Source: JBOZRQ01 sp050789255 (GTDB taxonomy: Bacteria > Bacillota > Sulfobacillia > Symbiobacteriales > Symbiobacteriaceae). From it: a DNA stretch of 64,000 nt. Made by a program: the position numbers and the translations under genes. The stretch covers positions 62,001 through 126,000 of the forward strand of contig JBOZRQ010000033.1 of assembly GCA_050789255.1 (NCBI GenBank), given 5' to 3'. Under the pieces are notes generated by a model. It made no database searches, had not been told where the DNA came from, and saw nothing but the letters and a program-made list of their open reading frames with translations. Of this stretch, positions 22,659-30,413 are shown in pieces (positions within the stretch are counted from its first letter, which is position 1; every line of letters starts with the position of its first letter).

Positions 22659-23519
22659 ATGCAAGGCTATTTATCTATTATCATTTCGATGTTGATTTGG
22701 GGCAGCGTGGGGATCTTCGCACGCCAGGCGGGCACGGAGGCACTGGTGACGGTCACCTTCCGGGTGATGTTCGCCGCACTGGCGCTTGGTGCGATCGCCT
22801 GGTACCAGGGGGGCCTGCGTTCCGTGGTGCCTTCCACCTGGCGCAAGCGGTCCCTGCTCCTCTTCAGCGGACTGGCTCTGGCGCTGAACTGGCTGTTCTT
22901 CTTCAAGGCGATGGATTCCACCACCGTCAGCAACGCGGTGCTCTCGTACTACGCCTCGCCGGTGATGGTCGCCCTGACCTCCCCCTTCCTCCTGAAGGAG
23001 CGGCTGGAGGGACGGACCCTGGTGGCCACCGCCCTCTCCTTCGGCGGCATCTTTGTGATGATGTACAAGCCGGGTGAGGGTCTGAGCGCTGCGGACCTGG
23101 TGGGCATCGGCTACGGCCTGATTGCCGCCTGCTTCTACAGCATGGTGACGATCTCGGCCCGCTGGCTGGCCGACATTCCGGCAGCCCGGCTGGTGCTGGT
23201 CCAGTGTCTCTCGGCAGCGTTGGTGCTGGTGCCCGCGGTGCTCCTCTCCGGCGGGACGGCAGCCTTCGCCGTACCTCCTCTGTCCCTGGGGCTTCTGGCG
23301 GTCGTGGGCGTGGTCCACACCGCCCTGGCGCTCTTTCTGTACTTCCGGGGGCTGCGGAGCGTCAAGGTGCAGCATGTGGGCGTCCTTGCCTATCTGGACC
23401 CGGTGAGCGCCGTTCTGTTTGCCTACCTCTTCCTGGGCGAACTGCCCACCCCGGCCTCCCTGATCGGAGGGGCCCTGGTCCTGGGCGGATCCGCACTGCT
23501 CCTGCGAAGGACCGCATAA
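22659..23519 (+). CDS. EamA/DMT family transporter
   Basis: The 286-residue protein has ten predicted membrane segments in two homologous EamA halves (about 1-135 and 145-286), each with the family pattern (ISMLIWGSVGIFAR at the start, YYASPVMVALTSPFLLKERL, and DPVSAVLFAYLFLGE in the second half). EamA carriers export amino acids, nucleosides or other metabolites; the substrate is unknown. There is no good ribosome-binding site before the ATG at 22659, so the start is less certain, but the first helix begins right there. It is divergent from argS and ends at its own terminator. Confidence 0.85.
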   Translation: MQGYLSIIISMLIWGSVGIFARQAGTEALVTVTFRVMFAALALGAIAWYQGGLRSVVPSTWRKRSLLLFSGLALALNWLFFFKAMDSTTVSNAVLSYYASPVMVALTSPFLLKERLEGRTLVATALSFGGIFVMMYKPGEGLSAADLVGIGYGLIAACFYSMVTISARWLADIPAARLVLVQCLSAALVLVPAVLLSGGTAAFAVPPLSLGLLAVVGVVHTALALFLYFRGLRSVKVQHVGVLAYLDPVSAVLFAYLFLGELPTPASLIGGALVLGGSALLLRRTA

Positions 23520-23526
23520 GAGCCCC

Positions 23527-23547
23527 GTCCCGCCTCCCCGGCGGGAC
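23527..23547 (+). terminator. Terminator after the EamA gene
   Basis: GTCCCGCC (23527-23534) pairs with GGCGGGAC (23540-23547) around a five-base loop, followed by ATTTCATTT, seven bases past the stop. Confidence 0.85.
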
Positions 23548-23635
23548 ATTTCATTTCCGTGACCTTCGAACCCAGCCCCTCCCTGGTTCGTCGAAACATA
23601 TATAAACCTAGATCAAATAGTTGGAGTGATGCTAT

Positions 23636-25336
23636 GTGCGCGTGCGAAACTGGCTTGTGACATCGCTGATTCTGGCCCTGTCGGCGGCGCCTGTGAAGGC
23701 TGCTGCGGCTTCGGCATCCGTCTACCTCAACGAACGGCAGCTCTTTTTGCCGGCACCGACAGTGATCAAGGATGACCGACTGCTCGTCCCCATGCGGGGC
23801 TTTATTGAGTCGATGGGCGGAGAGGTGGAGTGGACGCCCCCCGGCCGCATTACGGCCCGCCTGAACGGCCAGACCGTCACCATGACGATCGGAAGCCGGG
23901 AGGCGACGGCAGGCCGGCGAACTGTTCAACTGGATGTCCCGGCGCAGCTGATTGGCGACCGGACCTATATTCCTGTGCGCTTTATGAGCGAGGGCCTCGG
24001 CGCACAGGTCGCCTGGGACGGCGCCGCCGTGCGCCTGTCGTACGCCGCCAAGCCGCAGCTGCAGGTGATCGACGGGCCGCTGAATGTGCGGTCGGCCCCG
24101 AGCATCGCTGCGAGCGTACTGACGTCGGTCCCGGTCGCGACCCGCTTCGAGATGCTGGCGGAGCAGGGCGCCTGGGCCCAGGTGCAGCTCCCTCGCGGGC
24201 AAACCGGGTGGATCTCGACCCAGTATACGCAAAAAGTAGCCCCGCCCCCCTCGGCGGCAGCCTACGAGAAGCTGCTGAGCCAGGGGACGGGGTACTTGGA
24301 GGTGCAGGGGACCTGCCTGGGCGCCGTCCCGATTGTGGACGGCAAGCTCTATGTGCCGGTGCGCCCGGTGGTCGAGCGCCTCGGTGGGGAGAGCCGCTGG
24401 GAGGAGGGCGCCACCCTGGTGCGTTACCAGGGCCGGGAGGTCCAGGTCAACCCGGACACGAACCTGGCGGTGGGGGATCAGATCCTGACACCGGCCCGCG
24501 AACTGGCTGATGCCCTGGGCGTCCAGCTCGACTGGGACGCTGCCCGGTCGACCGCCTCCGTTGGCGGCGTGGGCTCATCCAGCCCGTGTAACCCCAAGCT
24601 GTCGGTGGCCGCCTACTACATCATGGATGCAGGCACCGGGGTGGTGCTCGGCCAGCAGGCGGGAAACCAGGCGCGCCCGATCGCCAGCACCACGAAGATC
24701 ATGACGGCGATGCTCGCCCTGGAACGCAGTCGCCTCACCGATATGGTGACCGTCAGCCCGTTTGCGGCAGCGACGGACGGGACCCGGATGGGGCTGAGAA
24801 AGTGGCAGCGGGTCTCGATGCAGGAGCTGCTGTACGGGCTGATGCTCCCGTCGGGCAACGATGCGGCTGTGGCGATTTCCGAGTTTATCTCCGGGTCGGA
24901 GGCTGCCTTCGCTAAGCTGATGAACCAGCGGGCGGTGCAGTTGGGCGCCGTCGACACGCTCTTCTACACGGCCTCGGGCCTGGATGACTTCGTGAACCCG
25001 TTCAGCACCGCCCGGGATCTGGCTGTGATTGCCCGGGCCGCCATGGCGGACCCGTACTTCCGGACGTTCGCCGGTGCGAAGCAATACACGCTCACGACCG
25101 GGAGCAAGCTGGTCAACAAGAACGACTTCGTCCTTAACTACGCCGGCGCCACCGGGGTGAAGAACGGCTGGACGGAGAAGGCCGGCCACACCCTGGTCGC
25201 CTCGGCGACCAAGAACGGGGCCGAAGTGATCGTGGTGGTGCTGGGCGCCGCCAGCCGGGAGATGCTCTACCAGACCGCCTACTCTCTCATGGACCGGGGC
25301 TTTGCGCTGCGGGCGGGCGCCTGGTGGGCGCTCTAG
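23636..25336 (+). CDS. D-alanyl-D-alanine carboxypeptidase with two copper-amine-oxidase-N-like domains and an SH3b domain
   Basis: The 566-residue secreted protein (GTG start, GGAG nine bases upstream) has a signal peptide to about 25, a copper-amine-oxidase-N-like domain (28-135), a bacterial SH3 domain (143-200), a second CAO-N-like module (about 215-308) and an S11 penicillin-binding domain (318-566). Catalytic motifs are S351-x-x-K354 (ASTTK), S406-G-N408 and K509-N-G511, the last replacing the usual KTG. It trims the terminal D-Ala of peptidoglycan stem peptides; the accessory modules should hold it to the wall. Its stop overlaps that of the convergent gene by four bases. Confidence 0.9.
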   Translation: MRVRNWLVTSLILALSAAPVKAAAASASVYLNERQLFLPAPTVIKDDRLLVPMRGFIESMGGEVEWTPPGRITARLNGQTVTMTIGSREATAGRRTVQLDVPAQLIGDRTYIPVRFMSEGLGAQVAWDGAAVRLSYAAKPQLQVIDGPLNVRSAPSIAASVLTSVPVATRFEMLAEQGAWAQVQLPRGQTGWISTQYTQKVAPPPSAAAYEKLLSQGTGYLEVQGTCLGAVPIVDGKLYVPVRPVVERLGGESRWEEGATLVRYQGREVQVNPDTNLAVGDQILTPARELADALGVQLDWDAARSTASVGGVGSSSPCNPKLSVAAYYIMDAGTGVVLGQQAGNQARPIASTTKIMTAMLALERSRLTDMVTVSPFAAATDGTRMGLRKWQRVSMQELLYGLMLPSGNDAAVAISEFISGSEAAFAKLMNQRAVQLGAVDTLFYTASGLDDFVNPFSTARDLAVIARAAMADPYFRTFAGAKQYTLTTGSKLVNKNDFVLNYAGATGVKNGWTEKAGHTLVASATKNGAEVIVVVLGAASREMLYQTAYSLMDRGFALRAGAWWAL

Positions 25337-25872
25337 GCTCGAGCACCGCCATCCGCCGCAATGGCCCGGCGGACTCGGCTGCGCTCACGCAGGATGAACC
25401 AGGCGAAGCCGAAGACCGGCAGGAAGGCGAGGGTCCAGCCCATCCAGAGGGGCAGGCCGGGCGGGCCCTCCACCGGGATGGACTCCAGGGCGCCGACGCC
25501 CCGGCCCTGGGGGCCTTCAACCTGGAACTCCATGCGCCACTCGCCGGGGGCGCCGAGCGAGTAGTTATAGATGGTCCAGGTGCCCGGCAGCTGGGCGTGC
25601 GAGATCAGCGGGGTGGCCCGTTCGACCAGGGTGGTCCCCGGGGGCGGGATCACCCGGGCGAAGATCTTGGTGCCCGGGGCCTCGTTCTCCAGCTGGACTA
25701 CCAGGTCGACGTTGGTGTTGGCCTTGATCGGCCATACGTTGTGCTCGACGGTGAGGGTGTACGGGCCGGCCTTGACCTGCTGGCTGCTCATGACCACGTG
25801 TCCGGGATGGGCGAGGGCGGTGCCTGAGAGCATCGCCAGGATCGCAAGGGCAAGGGTCAGCTTGCGGAGCAT
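25333..25872 (-). CDS. Exported membrane-anchored protein, FixH/YtkA-like
   Basis: The 179-residue protein has a signal peptide (to about 21), a beta-sandwich domain of about 115 residues beginning HPGHVVMSSQQVKAGPYTL, and one C-terminal membrane helix (about 142-163) with a basic cytoplasmic tail. Length and pattern resemble YtkA/FixH-like domains, which are linked to copper handling and cytochrome oxidase assembly; that link is inferred. The HPGH just after the cleavage site could bind metal. GGAGG precedes the ATG by six bases. It is 12 bases downstream of the multi-pass membrane gene. Confidence 0.62.
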   Translation of the reverse strand: MLRKLTLALAILAMLSGTALAHPGHVVMSSQQVKAGPYTLTVEHNVWPIKANTNVDLVVQLENEAPGTKIFARVIPPPGTTLVERATPLISHAQLPGTWTIYNYSLGAPGEWRMEFQVEGPQGRGVGALESIPVEGPPGLPLWMGWTLAFLPVFGFAWFILRERSRVRRAIAADGGARA

Positions 25873-25884
25873 ACAGGCACCTCC

Positions 25885-27072
25885 TTACTTCTCGGTGTAG
25901 CGCAGGTAGACGGCGAAGTTGGCGCCCAGCCAGGCGGTGAGGGCGCCCAGGACCGCCACGGCCGCGAAGGTCGGGTAGAGGGCGCCCTGGTGGGCGCTCA
26001 ACATGGCCTGCTTAATGTTGCCGAACTTGGCTACCCAGGGGAGGGCGTCCAGCGCCCTGAACCAGGGGCGATCCACGGCAAAGAGCGCCACGGGCGCCAG
26101 GACGCCAGCCAGCACCGCCGCAACCATGCGGGACGTGTAGCGCTGACCCAGCGAATAAACCAGGTCCACCACCACGCCCGCCAGGAGAGTCCAGGCGGGC
26201 GTCGCCAATACCGTGAGGGTGAAGCCCACCTTATCCGGCTTGTAGGGCAGCCCCTCGAACCGGGCCTGCCAGTCGACCATGAGGGGCGGCAGGACCACCG
26301 CCACGAAGCGGATGGCGGTGACCAGCAGAGCGGTCAGGGTGGCGGCGCCGGGCATGCGCAGGAAGGCGGCGGCGAGCACCAGCACAAAGGCGACGGCGCT
26401 GCCGGCCATGAGCGGGTAGAGGCTGAACGGGCCGAGCAGGAGCTTCTCGGTCATGGCCGGCGGCGTGATGACCGAGGTGTAGAGGATCAGCAGGGCCAGC
26501 GTCGTGACGAAGCCGATGACGGGGACGCTGGAGAGGCGCAGCTCCCCGCGGGCGCGGGCCCGGGAGACCTCGGAGGCCATGGCGTAGACCGCGCCGAAGA
26601 CGCCCACGATGCCGCTCAGCAACAGGCTGACGTGGGGCGGCGACCACAGGGTGACGTCGAAGCCGTACATGCCGTGCCAGAACTCGTCAAAGCCGCCGGA
26701 CATGAGGAAGCCGACCACGCCCACGCCGCTGAGGATGAAGCCGAGCGGCGCCCGGAAGATGCCGAGCCACGGGGTGGTGTTGGCCTTGGTGACACCGGGG
26801 GCGCCCCGGCGGAACTTCACGGTGGTGGCGACGACCATGTACAGCGAGACCAGGCCGGCGACGGCGACGCCGCTGTACATCATGGTGTGCGGGGCGGTCC
26901 AGAAGCGGTCGGGGCCGACGTCGGAGTGCCACATAATATCCCAGCTTGTGCCGAGGAAGAGCAGGAACCAAAAGAAGGTCAGCACGCTGGCACCGACCAG
27001 GCGGAAGGTGGACTCCCGGCGCTCAGCATCGACGCCGGTCAGAGCGGCAGCGGAACCGGTAATGGCAGACAT
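25885..27072 (-). CDS. Multi-pass membrane protein with conserved-looking His pairs, unknown family
   Basis: The 395-residue protein (ATG at 27072, AAAGGAG eight bases upstream) has about ten membrane segments. Histidines sit at regular places near segment ends: SWDIMWHSDVG, TAPHTMMYSG, DEFWHGMYG and SPPHVSLLLSG. This pattern suggests bound metal or haem, but no named family was recognised. It lies between a TetR-type gene (35 bases upstream) and the FixH/YtkA-like gene (12 bases downstream), so the three are likely one operon controlled by the regulator. Confidence 0.6.
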   Translation of the reverse strand: MSAITGSAAALTGVDAERRESTFRLVGASVLTFFWFLLFLGTSWDIMWHSDVGPDRFWTAPHTMMYSGVAVAGLVSLYMVVATTVKFRRGAPGVTKANTTPWLGIFRAPLGFILSGVGVVGFLMSGGFDEFWHGMYGFDVTLWSPPHVSLLLSGIVGVFGAVYAMASEVSRARARGELRLSSVPVIGFVTTLALLILYTSVITPPAMTEKLLLGPFSLYPLMAGSAVAFVLVLAAAFLRMPGAATLTALLVTAIRFVAVVLPPLMVDWQARFEGLPYKPDKVGFTLTVLATPAWTLLAGVVVDLVYSLGQRYTSRMVAAVLAGVLAPVALFAVDRPWFRALDALPWVAKFGNIKQAMLSAHQGALYPTFAAVAVLGALTAWLGANFAVYLRYTEK

Positions 27073-27107
27073 GGCGGGCGCTCCTTTCCTGATGCGCAAG
27101 TCGCAGC

Positions 27108-27881
27108 TTAACGGGGCCGGATGCCGTCGACGAGGATCCGGGCGACCTGCTGGGCCATGCCGGACCGGATGGACTCGGGTCCATCGATCAGGGCCCGCAG
27201 GATCAGCCCATCAATCACCGCAGTGTAGAGCGTGGCAATGACGTCCGGGGAGATGCCGGGCGCCAGCCTGCCGGTCAGCTCCAGCTGCCGGGCCCGGTCG
27301 ACGATCAGTTCGTGCATGGCCCGGTACAGGTGGCGCACCTTCTCCCGCACCTCCGGCTCACGGCTGCTGGCGATGAACTCGAAGAAGAGGCGGCCCCAGT
27401 CCGGGTCGCTCAGGCAGTTGTCGAAGAGATTCTGGAGGGTGGTGGCGATGCCAACGGCGGGGTCGCCACCCGGCGGGAACAGGTCCTCGCCGGTCGGGGC
27501 CCGCTCCATTTGTTCCCGGATGCGGTGCTCGAGCAGGGCCGTGAGCAGGTCGTTCTTGTTAGCGAAGTGCCAGTAGACGGCGCCCTTGGTGAGGCCGGCG
27601 GCGGCAGCCACCTCGTCGAGGGAGGCGTTGGCCAGCCCACGCTGGGCGAAGACCTGGCTGGCGGCCGCAAGAATGCGGGAGCGGGTGTCCGGGGCCGCTG
27701 CGGCGTCGCCAAGTTCGGGTGCCAGCAGCTCCAGGAGCTTCTCCCGGCTGCCTACATGCCGACGCACGGTGGGCCAGCTTACCCCCGCGGCCCTGGCCAC
27801 TTCGGTGAGGTTGATTCGCTCGACGGCGCCCTCGGCAGCCAGCCTCCGGGCGGCCGCCAGAATTCGGTCATGAATGCTCAC
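27108..27881 (-). CDS. TetR-type regulator with two tandem HTH domains
   Basis: The 257-residue protein is longer than typical TetR proteins (about 190-220) because it carries two TetR-type DNA-binding domains. The first is residues 3-52 (HDRILAAARRL ... NLTEVARAAGVSWPTVRRHVG). The second is 66-117 (TRSRILAAASQVF ... SLDEVAAAAGLTKGAVYWHFANK). A C-terminal ligand/dimer domain (125-257) like that of AcrR follows. The GTG start has GAGGGG about eight bases upstream. Two ATAC-N6-GTAT repeats lie just before the gene. It probably represses itself and the downstream membrane operon. Confidence 0.88.
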   Translation of the reverse strand: MSIHDRILAAARRLAAEGAVERINLTEVARAAGVSWPTVRRHVGSREKLLELLAPELGDAAAAPDTRSRILAAASQVFAQRGLANASLDEVAAAAGLTKGAVYWHFANKNDLLTALLEHRIREQMERAPTGEDLFPPGGDPAVGIATTLQNLFDNCLSDPDWGRLFFEFIASSREPEVREKVRHLYRAMHELIVDRARQLELTGRLAPGISPDVIATLYTAVIDGLILRALIDGPESIRSGMAQQVARILVDGIRPR

Positions 27882-27914
27882 CGGTTCACCCCTCTTCGCA
27901 GCAGGCTAGTTTCG

Positions 27915-27951
27915 ATACTTTCTCGTATTTGATTACAATACTATTGGGTAT
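27915..27951. promoter_or_regulatory. Paired inverted repeats, putative operator of the double-HTH regulator
   Basis: Two copies of ATAC-N6-GTAT lie at 27915-27928 and 27938-27951. Their centres are 23 bp apart, about two helical turns, and 34-70 bases upstream of the regulator's GTG start. Identical half-sites and spacing in an otherwise GC-rich sequence make them the best operator candidates. Confidence 0.6.
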
Positions 27952-28005
27952 GTCGATTAAAATGTACGCCCGATGGCACCGCGCTGTCAACGGGAAAAAG
28001 AATCA

Positions 28006-28030
28006 GCCCGCTGCGGTGAAAGCAGCGGGC
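28006..28030 (-). terminator. Terminator after the DinB-family gene
   Basis: GCCCGCTGC pairs with GCAGCGGGC (28030-28022 with 28014-28006) and is followed on the minus strand by TGATTCTTTTTCC, 13 bases past the stop. Confidence 0.9.
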
Positions 28031-28042
28031 CGTTCATATGGT

Positions 28043-28495
28043 TTAGTACTTCGGTGGAGTCATGCCCTTGAGGCGAAGATAGGCGACCAGTTGCCCCCGG
28101 TGATGCGCCTCGTGCAGGAGGAAGGAGGTCGCCAGCTGCAGCAGGGGCTCTACGGGCCCCCACCCCGTCTTGATCGGGCGGAGCATCTCCGGTTGCTCGA
28201 GGTTCTCGTAGAAGGCTAACTCCGTGGCGTGCATCTCATCGAACTTGCGAAGAATATCATCCAGGGTCGGATAACTTGCCAGGTCGACGCCGCGTTGCCA
28301 CTTCCAGTCTCCGGTCTGGAAGGCCTCCAGCAGGGTCTCCTGCGCTGAAATCATGTGCAGGGCCTGGGCGCCGAAGCTCATCTGCTCGCCGGTGGGGCGA
28401 AACTGGACGTCTCCGTCAAGCAGGGCGGCGATCGTGTCGCGCGTCAGGCGCCGCTCTGTCAGCAGATTCCCGAGGTGGATCGATTTCAGGTCCAC
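28043..28495 (-). CDS. DinB/YfiT-like family protein
   Basis: The 150-residue protein (GTG at 28495, GGAGG nine bases upstream) is a four-helix bundle of the DinB_2 kind. Likely metal-binding histidines are H47 (ALHMISAQE) and H128 with H131/H132 (LLHEAHHRGQL). Members include thiol-dependent transferases and hydrolases; many are uncharacterised stress proteins. A longer frame starting at 28678 runs through the neighbouring gene on the other strand and is rejected. It is divergent from the 2H phosphoesterase gene. Confidence 0.8.
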   Translation of the reverse strand: MDLKSIHLGNLLTERRLTRDTIAALLDGDVQFRPTGEQMSFGAQALHMISAQETLLEAFQTGDWKWQRGVDLASYPTLDDILRKFDEMHATELAFYENLEQPEMLRPIKTGWGPVEPLLQLATSFLLHEAHHRGQLVAYLRLKGMTPPKY

Positions 28496-28632
28496 GCGAA
28501 CTCCCCTCCGCAGGTGGTTGTCCATGTCACTTCGTTTGTGGGACAGGAAAGACCTTCCGGCAGGGTGAGCGATAGGAAGAAGAGAAAACATAGGGATACA
28601 GAAAAGCTTACAGAGGGTGGCTGTCCCCGACC

Positions 28633-29166
28633 ATGACCAAACCCACATTCGCCTATGGCCTGGTGATTCTGCCCCCACCAGACCTTTATCGGGACCTGAT
28701 GCTCCTGCGGGAGCGCCATCCCATGCTGCGGACCCCTGCCCCGCCTCACATTACGGTAAAGTCGCCATTCCTCTTCCGCCAGTCCGGGGCGACGGTGGTC
28801 GAGAAGGTTGAGGCCCTGTGCGAGGAGTGGGAGCCCTTCGAGATTCGCCTGGGCGGCCTGGGCGTCTTTCGGAACTCGATTCTATACGTCAAGGTGGGCG
28901 AGTCGGAGGAGTTGAACCTGCTGCACCAGGACCTGGTGGAGTCGCTCGACGGGTACGTAGAGACCTTGAACGATCGCTACGATGGCTCTGCGTACAACCC
29001 ACACCTGACGCTGGCCGACAAACTGGCCCCCGATGACCTGGCCGAGGCCCGCCGGCTTCTGATGGATCAGCGGCTCCAGCGCCGCTTCGTGGTGGACCGC
29101 ATCCACCTGCTGCGCGGCAAGGGCGCCTGGAACATCGCCCGCAGTTTTGTACTCGGCCAGACATGA
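28633..29166 (+). CDS. 2H phosphoesterase / 2'-5' RNA ligase family protein
   Basis: The 177-residue protein carries the two signature motifs of the 2H superfamily, H39-I-T41 (PPHITVK) and H124-L-T126 (NPHLTLA), at the expected distance. These act on 2',3'-cyclic or 2'-5' phosphodiester bonds in RNA or nucleotides; the substrate is unknown. The ribosome-binding site (GAGGGTGG) is 14 bases from the ATG, rather far, but the family N-terminus begins at this Met. It is transcribed alone and followed by a bidirectional terminator. Confidence 0.88.
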   Translation: MTKPTFAYGLVILPPPDLYRDLMLLRERHPMLRTPAPPHITVKSPFLFRQSGATVVEKVEALCEEWEPFEIRLGGLGVFRNSILYVKVGESEELNLLHQDLVESLDGYVETLNDRYDGSAYNPHLTLADKLAPDDLAEARRLLMDQRLQRRFVVDRIHLLRGKGAWNIARSFVLGQT

Positions 29167-29171
29167 ATGAA

Positions 29172-29206
29172 CGCCCCCTCCGATGCTTTGTGCGTCGAAG
29201 GGGGCG
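29172..29206. terminator. Bidirectional terminator
   Basis: A 14-bp stem with one mismatch and one wobble (29172-29185 with 29193-29206) lies between the convergent stops at 29166 and 29211. Confidence 0.7.
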
Positions 29207-29210
29207 CTTC

Positions 29211-29633
29211 CTACTTGCCGACAGCCTTCAGTTGCTTCAGCAAGTCGTTGAGTTCGGCGGGCGGTGAGCCGCCAGTGCCAACCTGAACGCTGAAGTCCTT
29301 ATCGGGTGTCAGGATCTTGATGTTTTCGAGGATGGCATCAGCGACCTTGGGGTCTATGTACGTTGGCTGCAGGTCCCGCCAGGGGACGGCGTCGATGGTT
29401 GCCTTAAGCCGCTTCAGGTCGCCGCTGCTCAGTTTGCCTTTGACCGGAGACCTGCCACGCTCGGTGACCGTGAAGGCGCCATCGGCGGAGAGGGCGACCT
29501 TGCGGTCAAAGCCGGCGATTCCCCCGGTCATGTGGTAGGTCAGCTCGGTCCAGGCGACGCCGCGGGAGGGTTCACCTCCGCAGCCAGTGAGCAGAAGGGC
29601 CAGAACGGGTACCCACAGCCAAAGCCTCCGCAT
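29211..29633 (-). CDS. Small lipoprotein of unknown function
   Basis: The 140-residue protein has a signal ending in the lipobox LLTGC (Cys18) and is therefore anchored outside the membrane. The mature part contains WTELTYHMTGGIAGFDRKVALSADG, a beta-rich pattern seen in small proteins that measure or bind unknown ligands, followed by helices around LKRLKATIDAVPW and LNDLLKQLKAV. No family name is assigned. GGAGG precedes the ATG by about eight bases. It starts three bases after the upstream membrane-protein gene, so the two form an operon. Confidence 0.7.
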   Translation of the reverse strand: MRRLWLWVPVLALLLTGCGGEPSRGVAWTELTYHMTGGIAGFDRKVALSADGAFTVTERGRSPVKGKLSSGDLKRLKATIDAVPWRDLQPTYIDPKVADAILENIKILTPDKDFSVQVGTGGSPPAELNDLLKQLKAVGK

Positions 29634-29636
29634 GCT

Positions 29637-29912
29637 CTACCTCCCCAGGTAGCGTCCAGCAGCCCAACCAATGCCCAGGAGAATAATTAGTGCGAGGATC
29701 TCAACGCCGGCGCGCTCGCCGACTTCCAGGGCATCTTTCTCACGGTCGCGGCCGCGCCAGATGGCCAGGGCGGGGCCGATGGTCAGCACAGCCATCATGT
29801 AGGTGGCGGTGAGGGGCCACTTCAGCAGGAGCGATGCGACGGCGCCAACGCCGGCGGAGGACCAGAAGGTCCAGAAGACGATGGCGGCGGTTTCACGCAG
29901 GACTGGATTCAC
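29637..29912 (-). CDS. Small membrane protein, three helices
   Basis: The 91-residue protein (GTG at 29912) has hydrophobic segments at about 9-30, 35-52 and 70-88, with a charged GRDREKDALEVGER loop between the last two. The ribosome-binding site is poor, but other starts further up overlap the globin gene on the other strand and give no sensible protein. It is followed after three bases by the lipoprotein gene and faces the globin gene across about 80 bases. No family recognised. Confidence 0.6.
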   Translation of the reverse strand: MNPVLRETAAIVFWTFWSSAGVGAVASLLLKWPLTATYMMAVLTIGPALAIWRGRDREKDALEVGERAGVEILALIILLGIGWAAGRYLGR

Positions 29913-29981
29913 GATAGTTCTCTCACCCCTGCCTATTGTATCCTGAAACCAATCGGAGTGGAATGGTGCGAGCGAACGTGC

Positions 29982-29987
29982 TACAAT
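29982..29987 (+). promoter_or_regulatory. -10 hexamer of a possibly leaderless globin transcript
   Basis: TACAAT (5/6) ends six bases before the globin ATG at 29994, so transcription should begin at or next to the start codon. The -35 at 17 bases (TGGAAT) is weak. No ribosome-binding site precedes the ATG, as expected for a leaderless mRNA. Confidence 0.45.
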
Positions 29988-29993
29988 CGGCCC

Positions 29994-30371
29994 ATGGAGC
30001 ACACAACCCTTTATGAGCAGATGGGCGGCGAAAAGACGATTCGCGCCATCGTGGAGGCATTCTACCCACGAGTTCAGGAAGAGCCCGCGATCCGGGACCT
30101 CTTCCCCGCAGATATCACCCCGGTGATGGAGAAGCAGTACCTGTTCCTGACGCAGTTCTTCGGCGGCCCGGCTCTCTACAACGAAAAGCATGGCCACCCG
30201 ATGCTCAGGGCCCGCCACATGCCGTTCCCGATCAACAAGGAGCGTGCCCTGGCCTGGCTCCAATGTATGCGTGCCGCAATCGACGAGGTCGACATGGACC
30301 CGGAGGTGCGCCAGCAGGTCTTCTTCCGCCTGGCCTACACGGCGGAGCACATGATCAATACCCCGTCCTAA
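29994..30371 (+). CDS. Group II truncated haemoglobin
   Basis: The 125-residue protein is a 2-on-2 globin of the TrHbO type. The proximal haem ligand is H75 (LRARHMPF), the G8 Trp is W88 (ALAWLQCM), the B10 Tyr is Y24, and the C-terminal helix is FFRLAYTAEHM. Group II globins bind oxygen and detoxify peroxide or nitric oxide in the cytoplasm. The ATG at 29994 fits the family N-terminus; the GTG at 29958 would add twelve unrelated residues. The transcript may be leaderless. The gene stands alone and ends at a strong terminator. Confidence 0.92.
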   Translation: MEHTTLYEQMGGEKTIRAIVEAFYPRVQEEPAIRDLFPADITPVMEKQYLFLTQFFGGPALYNEKHGHPMLRARHMPFPINKERALAWLQCMRAAIDEVDMDPEVRQQVFFRLAYTAEHMINTPS

Positions 30372-30374
30372 CCG

Positions 30375-30407
30375 AACGGCAGCCCTTGCGATAGCAGGGC
30401 TGCCGTT
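30375..30407. terminator. Bidirectional terminator between the globin gene and the glycan run
   Basis: A perfect 12-bp stem (30375-30386 with 30396-30407) begins AACGGCAG and ends in TT, followed by TGCG. It marks the end of the 33-kb minus-strand gene run. Confidence 0.85.
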
Positions 30408-30413
30408 TGCGCG

